64,000 bases of DNA from Huaxiibacter chinensis (GCF_022171985.1 NZ_JAJVHF010000002.1:62001-126000), one strand, 5' to 3'; counted from the stretch's first letter, positions 38,748-48,767 are shown. Notes: generated from the letters alone by a model not told the origin. Numbers and translations: made by a program.

Positions 38748-39473
38748 TCAATGCTCCATAGTGAATTCGATCATGTCGGCGCGGGTCAGGCTGACGGAGT
38801 ACTCCGTTGCGTTCACCTCGTCGTCACGGTGGTTGAGGGTGCGCACGCAGAGCAGGGGCGCCATATTCGGGATCTCCAGCACCTTGCTCTCTTTGGCCTG
38901 GGCGCGGCGGGCGCTGATGCGCGTCTGGGTGCGTTTCAGTGCGATGCCGGTGGCATCAAACAGAAAGTCATGCAGCGAACCGCTGGAGAAATGTTGCAGT
39001 ACCGGCCAGAGGGTCAGATCGGCAAAGTAGTGGTCTATCTGACAGACCGCCACGCCATTCACCCGGCGTAAGGTGCGTAGATGCACCACGTTATCGCCCT
39101 CCGTAATGCCCAGCGCGTCGGCGATGTGGCCGGAAGCGGGTCGCAATACGGACAATAATTTTTCGCTGGTGGGATGGCTGCCCTGATCGAGCAGGTTCTG
39201 GCTGAACCGTGCCTGGGCGTTGAGCGGATAATCAAACGGGCGCATCAGCACCAGCACGCCCACGCCCTGACGGCGCTGAACCCAGCCGCGTTCAACCAGC
39301 TGGTCGATGGCGCGGCGCAGGGTATGACGGTTGACTTCGTAACGATCGGCAAGCTGTTGCTCGGCGGGCAGATAGTCTCCGCAACGGTAGTGGGCGCGCA
39401 GCTCGACTTCGAGTTTTGCGGCGATCTCTTGCCAGCGGGTAGGGTAACTGGTCGGATGTCTGGATAAGTGCAT
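38748..39473 (-). CDS. phnF: GntR/HutC-family regulator PhnF
   Basis: Transcription factor of 241 residues from MHLSRHPTSY at 39473, the E. coli start; an in-frame start three codons earlier exists. A winged helix (about 10-75, with VNRHTLRRAIDQL) and a UTRA ligand domain (about 90-235) are seen. It probably tunes phn expression in response to a phosphonate or metabolite, on top of PhoB; its operator is not evident. It lies 20 bp after phnE. Confidence 0.94.
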   Translation of the reverse strand: MHLSRHPTSYPTRWQEIAAKLEVELRAHYRCGDYLPAEQQLADRYEVNRHTLRRAIDQLVERGWVQRRQGVGVLVLMRPFDYPLNAQARFSQNLLDQGSHPTSEKLLSVLRPASGHIADALGITEGDNVVHLRTLRRVNGVAVCQIDHYFADLTLWPVLQHFSSGSLHDFLFDATGIALKRTQTRISARRAQAKESKVLEIPNMAPLLCVRTLNHRDDEVNATEYSVSLTRADMIEFTMEH

Positions 39474-39493
39474 AGAAATCAATGCCTCGCTTC

Positions 39494-40273
39494 TCAGATG
39501 AAATGCTTACGCAAACGTTGAGAGAGAAAATCCAGCAGGCTAACGGTGATGATGATTAACACCATCAGGGCGCAGGTTTGCTGGAACTGGAATCCGCGAA
39601 TCGCTTCCCACAGGGTGACGCCGATGCCTCCCGCGCCGACCATGCCGACTACCGTCGCTGAGCGGACGTTAGATTCAAAGCGGTAGAGGGAGTAGGAGAT
39701 CAGCAGCGGCATCACCTGCGGCAGTACGCCGTAGAGAATTTCTTCGATTTTGTTCGCCCCGGTTGCGCGGATCCCTTCTACCGGGCCGGGTTCGATCGCT
39801 TCGACCGCTTCGGAGAGCAGTTTAGAGAGCACGCCGGTGGTGTGAATGAACAGCGCCATCACGCCGGCAAAAGGCCCAAGCCCGACGGCGACCACGAAGA
39901 GCATCGCGAACACCATCTCGTTGATGGCGCGGCAGGCATCCATCAGACGACGAACCGGCTGGTAAACCCACCAGGGTACAATGTTTTCCGCGCTCATCAG
40001 GCCAAACGGGATGGAGAGAATGACGGCCAGAGCGGTGCCCCAGACGGCGATTTGCATGGTCACCGCCATCTCACTGAGATAGTCCTGCCACTGGCTAAAA
40101 TCCGGCGGGAAGAAATCAGCGGCAAACGTGGCCATATTGCCGGCATCTTTCACCAGCATGAGCGGGTCCATTTCCGCCCCTTTCCAGGAGATAACCAGCA
40201 CCGCCAGCAAAATGGCCCAGCTGATGAGCGAGAACCAGCTGCGCTTAGGCGGTGGGAGTGTGATGGTTTGCAT
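39494..40273 (-). CDS. phnE: Phosphonate ABC transporter permease
   Basis: Inner-membrane permease of 259 residues with about six helices and the EAA-like loop ([20 protein letters not shown], about 168-187). It is intact, unlike the K-12 allele, which carries an 8-bp insertion. A single phnE is present. It is separated from phnD by 118 bp holding two inverted palindromic repeats. Confidence 0.95.
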   Translation of the reverse strand: MQTITLPPPKRSWFSLISWAILLAVLVISWKGAEMDPLMLVKDAGNMATFAADFFPPDFSQWQDYLSEMAVTMQIAVWGTALAVILSIPFGLMSAENIVPWWVYQPVRRLMDACRAINEMVFAMLFVVAVGLGPFAGVMALFIHTTGVLSKLLSEAVEAIEPGPVEGIRATGANKIEEILYGVLPQVMPLLISYSLYRFESNVRSATVVGMVGAGGIGVTLWEAIRGFQFQQTCALMVLIIITVSLLDFLSQRLRKHFI

Positions 40274-40289
40274 GGTGACTCCTTTGGGT

Positions 40290-40388
40290 TTAGTCCCCTC
40301 TCCCTTGAGGGAGAGGGTTAGGGTGAGGGGGAAATGTGCGCGCTGATGCCCTCACCCCGGCCCTCACCCACAGGGAGAGGGAGGAAAA
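40290..40388. repeat. Inverted pair of GC-rich palindromic repeats between phnD and phnE
   Basis: A reverse unit (40293-40330, CCCTCTCCC-TTGA-GGGAGAGGG, then TTAGGGTGAGGGG) faces a forward unit (40343-40388, TGATGCCCTCACCCCGG, then CCCTCACCC-ACA-GGGAGAGGG). The facing units can also pair with each other. Confidence 0.85.
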
Positions 40389-40391
40389 GAT

Positions 40392-41408
40392 TTACTGCAC
40401 CGCTTTATTCACGCTGGACATGGCGCTGAGGGCGGCCGTCAGGCGGTCGAGATCGTCAAGCTGTGCCTGAATCTCTGACGCTTTAGTGGTCTTCTCTTCC
40501 GCTTTCATGCCCTTGTTATCCTTCACGCCCTGCATCTGCTTGAACAGCGCCAGCTGGCGAATCGGCACCAGCTGCAGATCGCTGGAAGCACGGAACGGCG
40601 CCCAGCCCAGACGCTCCAGCACGGCTTTCTCTTCAGGCGTTTTGCCGTATTGCATAAAGAAGTCGTACACCTTGTCCTTGGTGCTTTCTGAGAGGTTTTT
40701 ACGCCATACGATAGGGTCGCCAGGAATCAGAGGAGATTTCCAGATCACCTTCAGCTCTTTCAGTTTGTCCGGCGCGGAGGTCTTCAGCTTGTCGAGGTTT
40801 TCGGTGTTATTGGTCGCCACGTCGATCTGCTTGTTGGCCACGGCCAGGGCGTTGGTTTCATGGCCCGCATTCACGGTGCGTTTGAATTCGCTGGGGGTGA
40901 CGTTATTTTTGGCAAAGACGTAATAGCCCGGCACCAGGTAGCCCGACGTCGAGTTCGGATCGCCGTTACCGAACGTCAGGTCTTTGCGTTTGGCGAGCAT
41001 GTCATTGAGGTTATTGATGGGGCTGTCTTTGTTGACGATCAGCACGCTCCAGTAGCCTGGCGAACCGTCAGCCGCCACGGTCTGTGCAAAGACCTGACCG
41101 TTGGCGCGATCCACCGCTTCCATCGCGGAAAGGTTGCCGTACCAGGCGATATCGACTTTGTTAAAGCGCATCCCCTGAATGATGCCCGCGTAGTCCGGGG
41201 CGAAGAAGGCGTTGACCTTGACGCCCAGCTTCGTTTCCATATCTTTCAGGAAGGGTTCCCACTGGGGTTTTAAATTCTGCTGTGATTCCGTCGAAATAAT
41301 GCCAAAGTTCAGCGCTTTTTCCTGCTCCTGCGCAACGGCAGGGCTTAACAGGGTGCTGATGCTAAACAGGCTGGTAAAGGCCAGCGCGGCAACCGTCTTA
41401 TAGCTCAT
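40392..41408 (-). CDS. phnD: Phosphonate periplasmic binding protein
   Basis: Periplasmic phosphonate-binding protein of 338 residues, same as E. coli, from the ATG at 41408 (a TTG lies one codon upstream; GAGGA is the SD). A signal peptide covers about 1-26. The ligand-binding stretch NGDPNSTSGYLVPG (about 171-184) coordinates the phosphonate. It lies 23 bp after phnC. Confidence 0.96.
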   Translation of the reverse strand: MSYKTVAALAFTSLFSISTLLSPAVAQEQEKALNFGIISTESQQNLKPQWEPFLKDMETKLGVKVNAFFAPDYAGIIQGMRFNKVDIAWYGNLSAMEAVDRANGQVFAQTVAADGSPGYWSVLIVNKDSPINNLNDMLAKRKDLTFGNGDPNSTSGYLVPGYYVFAKNNVTPSEFKRTVNAGHETNALAVANKQIDVATNNTENLDKLKTSAPDKLKELKVIWKSPLIPGDPIVWRKNLSESTKDKVYDFFMQYGKTPEEKAVLERLGWAPFRASSDLQLVPIRQLALFKQMQGVKDNKGMKAEEKTTKASEIQAQLDDLDRLTAALSAMSSVNKAVQ

Positions 41409-41431
41409 CAAGATTCCTCGTTATCGGGTCG

Positions 41432-42220
41432 TTAAGCAGCCTGCGCGTTCTCATTGACGCGATTAATGCTGCGGTAGAGATGATCAAAGCGTTCGTTATC
41501 AAAGGCCTGGCTTGCACCGTCATAAAACACATGGCCCTGACGCAGCGCGACGATGCGCTCGCAGTAGCGCAGGGCGTAATCGACCTGATGCAACGTCACC
41601 ACGACGGTGATGCCGTCGTTTTGGTTAATGTCGCGCAGGGTTTCCATGACGATGCGGGCCGATTCCGGGTCCAGGGAGGCAATCGGTTCATCGGCGAGAA
41701 TGACGCTGGCTTTTTGCATCAGCGCCCGGGCAATCGCCACGCGCTGCTGCTGCCCACCGGAGAGGGTTGAAACGCGTTGATGGGCGAAATGGGCCATGCC
41801 GACGCGGGTGAGCGCCTGCAACGCCTGCTGTTTCTGAGCGGGAGTGAACCAGCGCAAACAGGTGCGCCAGAACGGGGTGCTGCCGAGCGCGCCAATCAGC
41901 ACGTTGTCGAGCACGGTTAAACGGTTCACCAGATTAAACTGCTGGAAGATGCAGCCCGTTCGGGTACGGCTTTTACGGATATCACGCGCCAGTCGGCCCG
42001 CCCGCTGCACGGTATTGCCTAATAGCTCTATATGGCTTTCGGGCGTTTTATCGCTGGTGATTAAGCCGCTGAGGTGGCGAAGAAGGGTCGATTTTCCGGA
42101 GCCGGAAGGCCCGAGCAGGGCCACCATGTCGCCCTGCCCGACGGTCAGATCAACGGCATGCAGAGCCTTGTTGTGCTGGAAGGTCTTGCTCAGTTTCTCG
42201 ACGCGGATGACAGTTTGCAT
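41432..42220 (-). CDS. phnC: Phosphonate ABC transporter ATPase
   Basis: ATP-binding subunit of the PhnCDE importer, 262 residues as in E. coli. Walker A GPSGSGKST at 37-45, signature LSGGQQQR and Walker B ILADEPIASLD. It is the first gene of the phnCDEFGHIJKLMNOP operon, which is complete and uninterrupted here down to 31494. A candidate Pho box lies upstream. Confidence 0.97.
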   Translation of the reverse strand: MQTVIRVEKLSKTFQHNKALHAVDLTVGQGDMVALLGPSGSGKSTLLRHLSGLITSDKTPESHIELLGNTVQRAGRLARDIRKSRTRTGCIFQQFNLVNRLTVLDNVLIGALGSTPFWRTCLRWFTPAQKQQALQALTRVGMAHFAHQRVSTLSGGQQQRVAIARALMQKASVILADEPIASLDPESARIVMETLRDINQNDGITVVVTLHQVDYALRYCERIVALRQGHVFYDGASQAFDNERFDHLYRSINRVNENAQAA

Positions 42221-42263
42221 GTTCAGGCCTCACGATAAATGTGGCCTCATGCTGGCGAATTAA

Positions 42264-42281
42264 TGTGACATTTGAGTTAAG
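42264..42281 (-). promoter_or_regulatory. Candidate Pho box upstream of phnC
   Basis: On the minus strand CTTAACT-CAAA-TGTCACA has the 7-4-7 layout of a Pho box with a good second half and a poor first half, at the position of the known site in E. coli phnC. PhoB control is expected for this operon; the match itself is modest. Confidence 0.4.
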
Positions 42282-42355
42282 TATTGGTTGCGGGAGTTTG
42301 AAGAGTTAAGGCGAAAGGGATGACAGGCGGAGGCAGACTGCCCACCGCCAGACGG

Positions 42356-42796
42356 TTACGGCTGTTTCACCACGTTAATCATCCATGGCACGCCGTATTT
42401 ATCGGTGACTTTACCAAAACCATGCGCCCAAAAGGTTTCCTGCCAGGCCATCTCGACAGTCCCTTCTGCCGCGAGATTATCGAACCAGCCTTTGCCTTCC
42501 TGCACGTCCTGGGTATCCAGCACCAGTGTGAATCCGGCGTAATGTGCCGAACTGCCCGGCGGCTGCCCGTCGCTCATCATGATATCGCTGCCCGCAATGC
42601 GGACATTGGAATGGGCGATCGCGGAGTCGGGAAACTGCATACCGGAAGGACAGCCTTCTTCGCTGTGATCGTCTTTGGGCATTTCGCCGAAGGTGATTTT
42701 ATACAGACGTTCTGCGCCAAGAGCCTGCTGATAAAAGGCGCTGGCCTCTTCACTGTTTCCGGCAAATGAGATGTAAGGACTTAACGGCATAATCAT
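42356..42796 (-). CDS. yjdN: VOC-family protein YjdN (PhnB)
   Basis: Glyoxalase/VOC-superfamily protein of 146 residues (E. coli 147), beginning MPLSPYISFAGN after an MI extension. Two beta-alpha-beta-beta-beta modules are expected. Its old name PhnB is misleading: it is not needed for phosphonate use. Function unknown. It lies upstream of phnC on the same strand, with the Pho-box region between them. Confidence 0.92.
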   Translation of the reverse strand: MIMPLSPYISFAGNSEEASAFYQQALGAERLYKITFGEMPKDDHSEEGCPSGMQFPDSAIAHSNVRIAGSDIMMSDGQPPGSSAHYAGFTLVLDTQDVQEGKGWFDNLAAEGTVEMAWQETFWAHGFGKVTDKYGVPWMINVVKQP

Positions 42797-42880
42797 TACC
42801 TCAGGTAAGAGAAGCTCGATAAGTTTAGTTCGGGTTTGTGATTATCACAGGAGGAAACAAACGGAGCGCCACGCGGCGTT

Positions 42881-42911
42881 TAAGCCGGATACGCTTCGCT
42901 TATCCGGCTTA
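42881..42911. repeat. REP-like hairpin between yjdN and yjdM
   Basis: Perfect 11-bp arms TAAGCCGGATA and TATCCGGCTTA around CGCTTCGCT, a classical enterobacterial REP sequence and unrelated to the CCCTCTCCC family. It lies just 3' of the yjdM stop on its mRNA, so it may mark that 3' end. Confidence 0.85.
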
Positions 42912-42924
42912 ACACCCTAAAAAC

Positions 42925-43260
42925 TTAGTTCTTTTTAACGAACTCAGATTTCAGTTTCATTGGGCCGAATCCGTCAATTTTACAATCGATGTTGTGATCG
43001 CCCTCTACCAGACGAATGTTTTTCACTTTCGTGCCGATTTTCAGCATGGAAGAGCTGCCTTTCACCTTCAGATCCTTCACAACGGTGACGCTGTCGCCAT
43101 CGGCCAGAAGATTGCCGTTCGCATCTTTGACAATGAGCGCATCGCTGTCCTGTGAGGGCTCTGCATCGTTCCATTCATGGGCGCATTCGGGGCAGATGAA
43201 CATCCCGTTATCTTCATAGGTATATTCGGAATGACATTTCGGGCAGTGGGGAAGAGACAT
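42925..43260 (-). CDS. yjdM: Zinc-ribbon protein YjdM (PhnA)
   Basis: Cytoplasmic protein of 111 residues, equal to E. coli YjdM/PhnA. The N-terminal zinc ribbon has CPKC (6-9) and CPEC (about 23-26); the C-terminal half is an SH3-like beta domain. Despite the name it has no proven phosphonoacetate hydrolase activity; function unknown. It is transcribed alone or with yjdN. Confidence 0.94.
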   Translation of the reverse strand: MSLPHCPKCHSEYTYEDNGMFICPECAHEWNDAEPSQDSDALIVKDANGNLLADGDSVTVVKDLKVKGSSSMLKIGTKVKNIRLVEGDHNIDCKIDGFGPMKLKSEFVKKN

Positions 43261-43858
43261 ATCGGTATCCTCAAAAAGTGTGTAGCACGCTGGAAAGCGC
43301 CAGCGAAAAGACGGCTGTTAGCCGGAAAAGAGGCCGAGTATAGCGTAAAACCCACACAGATGTCGTTGATATCCTTTTTAAGCGCAGGTAAAAAAAGTGA
43401 TGGCGGTGACAATTCCTGTCAGTCATTTAAGCGATGCTAGCATTCTGTACCGGCCATTAACTCTGCCAGAAGAATATATTGAATATTTTATTGTGCAAAT
43501 TGCCAGGTACCGCTGTTTCGGATAAGGTTAGGTAAGTCGTTTTTATTTCTCTGCGGATACCTGCACTGCCATCCCTGCAATGGCAATCGGGAATTACCTC
43601 TCATTTCGGGTGGGTAAATAATGATGATATATCCTGAATTTTCTTAAAATTGTTCTACGCTTTTTATCTTTCGGCTTTTTAGTCGACGGACGGATGTGGG
43701 CGCTCTACGCGGCAACTGGAATCAATTATGGAATATCATCAATCACTTATATTCGTTGGGTATATTTTCCACGCTTAATCATAAAAGCCGAAATTTCATT
43801 ATTAAAACTATCAGGCTAAATAAAAGTAATAAATTTGCGTTAAGGAAAGGCTTTAATC
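43261..43858. other. 598-bp intergenic region, yjdM to crfC
   Basis: A-T rich spacer between divergent genes. I see no ORF with a ribosome binding site and no clear RNA gene. The crfC SD (AAGGAAAGG) is at its right end. Possible sigma-28 sites for the motility-linked crfC-yjcZ pair were looked for and none is convincing. Confidence 0.6.
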
Positions 43859-46213
43859 ATGCATACACAGACAATATTTGAATTGAGCCAGGAAGCCGAA
43901 CGGTTGCTGCAACTTGCTTTGCAAAATCTTGATGCCCTTAAATCAATGCCCATTGCGATGCTGGACAGCACCACCGCCGCCATGACGGGAGAGAGTAACA
44001 ATGTACTTCCTCTGCATTTCAGCACGCGTGGCGTTGAAACCCAGCATTCTATGTTGAATAACGAATTACGTAAGATCACGCGCCTGGAAATGGTTCTGGC
44101 GATTGTTGGCACCATGAAGGCCGGTAAATCGACCACCATAAACGCCATTGTAGGAACGGAGGTTTTACCCAACCGCAACCGTCCTATGACCGCGTTACCC
44201 ACGTTAATCCGTCATACGCCGGGTCAGAAAGAACCGGTGCTGCACTTTGCGCATGTTGCGCCCATCGATACCCTGATGAAACAGTTGCAGGAAAAGTTAA
44301 GTAACCACGATCGGGGCAAGCTGACGCAACGCCTCGAAGTGGATAAGGACATGAATGTCCTGCTGGGGCGCATTGAGCAGGGCGACGCGTTTGAAAAACA
44401 CTATCTTGGCGCCCAGCCGATTTTTCAGTGTCTGAAAAACCTGAACGATCTGGTCCGTCTGTCCCAGGCGCTGGGCGTGGCGTTTCCGTTTACCGATTAT
44501 GCAGCCATTGAACATATCCCGGTGATTGAAGTGGAGTTTGTTCATCTGGCGGGACTGGATGCGCATCTGGGGCAACTCACCCTGCTGGACACGCCCGGGC
44601 CGAACGAAGCCGGTCAGCCGCACTTACAAAAAATGCTCAGCGAGCAGCTGGCGCGTTCATCGGCGGTATTAGCGGTGATGGATTATACGCAGCTTAAGTC
44701 GATTTCCGATGAAGAGGTGCGTCAGGCAATCTCCGCGGTGGGGAAATCGGTGCCGCTCTATGCGCTGGTCAATAAGTTCGATCAAAAGGATCGTAACAGC
44801 GACGACGAAGAGCAGGTAAAGGCGATGATTTCCGGCACGCTGATGAAGGGAAATATTTCGCCGGGGCAGATTTATCCTGTCTCGTCGATGTGGGCGTATC
44901 TGGCTAACCGGGCGCGTTATGAGATCGCGCAACACGGTAAGCTGCCGGAGCCTCAGGCGCAGCGCTGGGTGCAGGATTTTGCCGAAGCGGCGCTGGGACG
45001 GCGCTGGCGTACCGCGGATTTGGCTGACGTTGAGCATATTCGCCATGCGGCGGATTTATTGTGGGAAGATTCGTTATTCGAACAACCGATTCGAAAACTG
45101 ATCTATGCGGCGTACGCTAATGCCTCGCTTTACGCATTACGTTCTGCCTCCCATAAGCTGCTGAATTATGCCCAAAGTGCCCGCGAATATCTTGATTTCC
45201 GCTATCAGGGGCTGACGGTCGCCTTCGATGAGCTGGAGCGCAATATTGTTCGTTTGGAAGAAGATATGGCGCTTTTGCAATCAAGCCAGAGCGTGGTTAG
45301 CGACGAAGTGAGTCATGAAGTCGAGCAGGCGCTGGATGCCTCCGGTGCTTTTATTACGCATCAGCAAAACCTGATTCAGCAGGCGATCAGCGGCGTCTTC
45401 AGTCACGATAATATCCGCGATCTGGCGGGATTAAGCCGTACGGGTCCGCATCAGCATGCCGGAGAGGAAAACGGAAAACTGGTGCTGGAAGATGAAGGTC
45501 AGGCGCAAATTGTCCTCAGCAAAATTAGCTCCTCCTGTGAGCTGATCATGCTCGACGCGCAGGGCAAAATCAGCCGTGAACTGGCGGTCCGATTTGATCA
45601 ACTGGAGTCCACTCTCGCGCGCTCGCTGAATGACGCAATGCGCCCTATTGAGACGCGTATTAAAGAAGAGCTAAGCCATGCGGGCTTTCGTGCCCGTATC
45701 AGTTTCCCGGCGTTTCAGGCAAGCCAGCTTAACTTTAATACGCGTGTTTTGTTCAACGATGCGATTGCCCAGGAAAATCGTCCGGCTGGCGATGTCCCGG
45801 GAAACAGCAGCGTGCGGGAAACCGTCTCTCGCTGGCTCAATAACCCCGGCTGGGGCTGGGAGGATTATGTGATGACGCGCACCCGATACGTGATTGACGT
45901 GGCTCAGCTGCATGCACGCTTCAAACAGCATATTGATCATTTTTGTGAACAAATTCGTAAAGCTTTGTCGGCACAGGTCGATGTCTCTGTTACGGCGGGC
46001 ATGGCAACGTTTTTTGCTGAATTCTCATTATGCCTGACCGGGTTACAGGAAAGCTTGCGTGATAGCCTCGCCGTGCGGCAGCAAAATGAGCAGTCCACAC
46101 GGGCGCTCAGTCAACTTTTGCAGCAGAGTATTACGACTGCGACGTGGATTCAGGAAGACACCCGACTATTACGCGATGATATTCAAACCCTATTCGCAGC
46201 CGAGCAACCATGA
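43859..46213 (+). CDS. crfC: Dynamin-like GTPase CrfC (YjdA)
   Basis: Large dynamin-family GTPase of 784 residues (742 in E. coli), reported there to bind the replication clamp and affect nascent-DNA positioning. G1 motif GTMKAGKST at 84-92, G3 DTPGPNEAG (about 247-255) and G4 NKFD (about 313-316) are intact. The C-terminal half is mostly helical, as in a dynamin stalk, and holds the extra residues relative to E. coli. It overlaps yjcZ by 4 bp, so the two are cotranslated. Confidence 0.93.
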   Translation: MHTQTIFELSQEAERLLQLALQNLDALKSMPIAMLDSTTAAMTGESNNVLPLHFSTRGVETQHSMLNNELRKITRLEMVLAIVGTMKAGKSTTINAIVGTEVLPNRNRPMTALPTLIRHTPGQKEPVLHFAHVAPIDTLMKQLQEKLSNHDRGKLTQRLEVDKDMNVLLGRIEQGDAFEKHYLGAQPIFQCLKNLNDLVRLSQALGVAFPFTDYAAIEHIPVIEVEFVHLAGLDAHLGQLTLLDTPGPNEAGQPHLQKMLSEQLARSSAVLAVMDYTQLKSISDEEVRQAISAVGKSVPLYALVNKFDQKDRNSDDEEQVKAMISGTLMKGNISPGQIYPVSSMWAYLANRARYEIAQHGKLPEPQAQRWVQDFAEAALGRRWRTADLADVEHIRHAADLLWEDSLFEQPIRKLIYAAYANASLYALRSASHKLLNYAQSAREYLDFRYQGLTVAFDELERNIVRLEEDMALLQSSQSVVSDEVSHEVEQALDASGAFITHQQNLIQQAISGVFSHDNIRDLAGLSRTGPHQHAGEENGKLVLEDEGQAQIVLSKISSSCELIMLDAQGKISRELAVRFDQLESTLARSLNDAMRPIETRIKEELSHAGFRARISFPAFQASQLNFNTRVLFNDAIAQENRPAGDVPGNSSVRETVSRWLNNPGWGWEDYVMTRTRYVIDVAQLHARFKQHIDHFCEQIRKALSAQVDVSVTAGMATFFAEFSLCLTGLQESLRDSLAVRQQNEQSTRALSQLLQQSITTATWIQEDTRLLRDDIQTLFAAEQP

Positions 46214-47088
46214 CAACACAAATACTGGACGGTCCCGGGCGGACGCTGGAGTGTATTCATCCCAAATTTATGGTCGATTTGGTGCTGGGGGCGGACGCGA
46301 CGCGTCAGCCCTCTGTGGTGCCTCAACAGCAGCAATTTCGTGAGCGTTTAACCCAGGAAATCGTCACCCAGACGAAGCTTCGACCCTGGGCAATGGCGGG
46401 AATGTTCAGCGAAAATGCTGCCCTGCGGCTAGGTCTTGCCGAAAAGCTGGCCGGGATGTTTGACCCCGGGCATCTCGCCCTGACCCGTATGACCGACAAA
46501 CTCACGTCATTGCGCCAGCAGGCTAACCCGCGTGGACAACACTCCCCTGGCCTGATGCAGCAATATGACGATCTCGCTTCTCATTTTTCCAAGCGTGCGG
46601 CTTATAAAGAAAAAGCGTTATCCCAGCGGGGCTTAATGGTGCAGGCGGGTGAACACAGCGAGCAAATTTTCACCCGCTGGCGAGCCGGTCATTATGATGG
46701 ATGGTCGCTGGCCGGGCGGTGCTGTATTGCCCTGGAAGAGTTACGCTGGGGCGCCTTTGGCGATGCGTGTCGTCTGGCGAATCGCGATGTCTCTGCCATG
46801 TTAAAAGATAATCTGCGTAGCATGGCGGCGAACTATCTTGCGCAAGGCATTCACGCGTCCCCGACGACGCGTCACTTTTATCATCAGTGGCTGACGACGC
46901 CGGTGACGCCCGGGTTAATGAATCATAAAGATATGCTTGGCTGGCTGGGGGACTGGTGTCATGCCGAGCGTCATCCGGTGTGCTGGTCCGTCACCCAGAG
47001 CTGGCAGCCGGTCGCGCTGGGCATGCCAAGATTATGCTCCGCTAAGCGGCTTGCGGACGCCATGGTGAACGAGATGTTTGGCGAGTGA
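46210..47088 (+). CDS. yjcZ: YjcZ family protein
   Basis: Soluble protein of 292 residues, the same length as E. coli YjcZ. No catalytic motif is recognised. In E. coli it is linked to flagellar regulation and c-di-GMP-related motility phenotypes, from memory. Its 4-bp overlap with crfC implies a shared role or stoichiometry with the dynamin-like protein. It is followed by a bidirectional terminator shared with kdgT. Confidence 0.9.
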   Translation: MTTQILDGPGRTLECIHPKFMVDLVLGADATRQPSVVPQQQQFRERLTQEIVTQTKLRPWAMAGMFSENAALRLGLAEKLAGMFDPGHLALTRMTDKLTSLRQQANPRGQHSPGLMQQYDDLASHFSKRAAYKEKALSQRGLMVQAGEHSEQIFTRWRAGHYDGWSLAGRCCIALEELRWGAFGDACRLANRDVSAMLKDNLRSMAANYLAQGIHASPTTRHFYHQWLTTPVTPGLMNHKDMLGWLGDWCHAERHPVCWSVTQSWQPVALGMPRLCSAKRLADAMVNEMFGE

Positions 47089-47091
47089 TAA

Positions 47092-47118
47092 AAAACCCCT
47101 CTGATGAGGGGTTTTTAG
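47092..47118. terminator. Bidirectional terminator between yjcZ and kdgT
   Basis: AAAAACCCCTC-TGAT-GAGGGGTTTTT, with A and T tracts on both sides, serves the two convergent genes. Confidence 0.9.
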
Positions 47119-47123
47119 TCTCT

Positions 47124-48119
47124 TTAGTGATGCAGCGATTCCACCACTTGTTGCTCCGGCTCGGCCTGAGAGAGTTTGCCATAGCGTTTTGAATACAGCG
47201 CCGTAATGATGGGCACGACAATGGCGGTCACGATGACCGCAGCCGCAACCAGCGCCGTCGCGGAGGCGGCAACCGGTTCAAACGCCGGGTTAATCTGCGC
47301 AATGATCACCGGGTTTGCAACGGCGGCGCCTGCGGCGGAAGAGGCCGCAACGCCTGCGGTTCCGTTGCCCCCGCCAATGACGCGGTCGGCGATAATCAGC
47401 GGGATACCGGTGATGACGATAACGGCAAGACCGAGCACAATCCCCAGCAGGCCGGTGTCCATAATAACGCCAAGGTTAATGGTGTTCCCCAATGCGAAGC
47501 CAAAGAAGGGGATCAGAACCGGTGTCGCTTTGCTAAAGAAATCACGCAGGTCGGTATCAAGGTTACCCAGCGCAAAACCAATCAGGAACGGCAGCACCGC
47601 GCCCACAAAATGGTGTAATTCAAATGAGGCCAGACCGGCCGATCCCAGAATCAACATGGTCATCAACGGACCGGACTCCAGAGACATCAGTACAAATGCG
47701 CCGGACTCTTCTTTTGTCCCGTACTGATTCATCAGGCTCGCGTACAACCCCCCGTTGGTCATGTCCATCGCGGATACAATCGCGAGGACCGACAGGCCAG
47801 CGAAGAAGCCGGTCTGGATGCCATTTTCCGGGATAAACATGGCGCACACCATCGCCGCGACCCACGCTACGGCTATTTTGGTAATAACCAGCGTGCCTGA
47901 CTTACGTAAAACCGTGCCGGTTGCACGCAGGTTAATGGATGCACCAATACAAAAGAACCAGACAGCAAGAATGGGCACCGTGCCGGTGATCATGCCTTTT
48001 GTGAAGCCGCCAAAATAAGCCCCGGTATTTGGGGCGAGCGTATTTAATATAGCGCCCAGCACCAGCGGAACCAGCATCATCCCGCCAGGGATACGTTCGA
48101 TCGTGGCTTTAATCTTCAT
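47124..48119 (-). CDS. kdgT: 2-keto-3-deoxygluconate permease
   Basis: Inner-membrane proton symporter for 2-keto-3-deoxygluconate, 331 residues (E. coli KdgT 327) from the ATG at 48119, which has SD GAGGA; an upstream in-frame start lacks one. About ten helices; family motifs [20 protein letters not shown] (about 37-56) and the glycine/alanine-rich [20 protein letters not shown] (about 248-267). In E. coli K-12 it lies elsewhere, so it is an insertion between yjcZ and proP. A KdgR-type box lies about 215 bp upstream. Confidence 0.93.
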   Translation of the reverse strand: MKIKATIERIPGGMMLVPLVLGAILNTLAPNTGAYFGGFTKGMITGTVPILAVWFFCIGASINLRATGTVLRKSGTLVITKIAVAWVAAMVCAMFIPENGIQTGFFAGLSVLAIVSAMDMTNGGLYASLMNQYGTKEESGAFVLMSLESGPLMTMLILGSAGLASFELHHFVGAVLPFLIGFALGNLDTDLRDFFSKATPVLIPFFGFALGNTINLGVIMDTGLLGIVLGLAVIVITGIPLIIADRVIGGGNGTAGVAASSAAGAAVANPVIIAQINPAFEPVAASATALVAAAVIVTAIVVPIITALYSKRYGKLSQAEPEQQVVESLHH

Positions 48120-48332
48120 GAAAAATCCTCGCGCCTTATCGCACGGCTTGGGCGGATAAGGTGGATAAAAATAAGCATTAAATTCAACGGATTGCACTGT
48201 CCTGGTGTAGTGGAATCCGCCTATCCATACAAAAACAGCAAAAGTTTTATCTTAATAACGGCCATTGAAGCCGCCCTGCAGGGGCGCGTTCGGACTTATC
48301 ATGCGATCAATGGAATGATGATTCAATGAAAA

Positions 48333-48347
48333 TAAAACAATGTTTTA
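48333..48347 (-). promoter_or_regulatory. KdgR-type operator upstream of kdgT
   Basis: Palindrome TAAAACAATGTTTTA in the kdgT-proP intergenic region, differing only in its central base from the site at 4880-4894. kdgT is a classical KdgR target, so the regulator assignment is reasonable, though KdgR itself is not encoded in this window. Confidence 0.6.
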
Positions 48348-48557
48348 GTTATCTCCGTCACATATTTTTCATCGTCCTTGTTTAGCCCAGGTGATAAATA
48401 AATGGGCTGTAAATCGAATGTAAAAAAAGGTAAGTGAGAATTAACTAACGTAGAAAACAATAACGAGGGGGATAATTAAAGGGACCTTGCAGCGGGGCGA
48501 TAAAATCTTTGTCCTTTTTACATTTCCTGACGGCACCTGACGAACCGCGAAAATATT

Positions 48558-48573
48558 TGTGAAGTTGATCACT
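48558..48573 (+). promoter_or_regulatory. CRP site of proP
   Basis: TGTGA-AGTTGA-TCACT matches the CRP consensus in 9 of 10 conserved positions and corresponds in sequence to my memory of the CRP site that represses proP P1 in E. coli. Confidence 0.7.
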
Positions 48574-48767
48574 AAATTAAACGCTGGTAGGGTAAGGAAG
48601 TCATTAACTGCCCAACAGGCGTCAACAGGTTCGGTTGTATCGACGATAAACGTCAATGTAAGTAAACCTGCTACGCTTGAATAAGAAGATTCGCATGAGG
48701 CGAATTTGAGGTTCACAGATGTTATTTCGTTTGTGGGAAGGACAGGGCGGAGTCTACGAGGAAAGTT

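Larger units (their letters stand above)
48120..48767. promoter_or_regulatory. Divergent kdgT-proP control region
   Basis: A 648-bp gap with no convincing gene. It contains the KdgR-type box (48333-48347), a CRP site at 48558-48573 (TGTGAAGTTGATCACT), placed as at the proP P1 promoter of E. coli, and the proP ribosome site (ACGAGGAAAG). A P2-type stationary-phase promoter is expected nearer proP but was not pinned down. Confidence 0.6.

Noticed and set aside
43261..43858. Sigma-28 (FliA) promoter for crfC-yjcZ
   Set aside because: A GCCGAAAT resembling the -10 exists at about 43790 but no TAAA-type -35 at the right spacing.
48441..48716. 91-residue minus-strand frame in the kdgT-proP gap
   Set aside because: Covers the proP CRP site and promoter region; no ribosome site or family resemblance.
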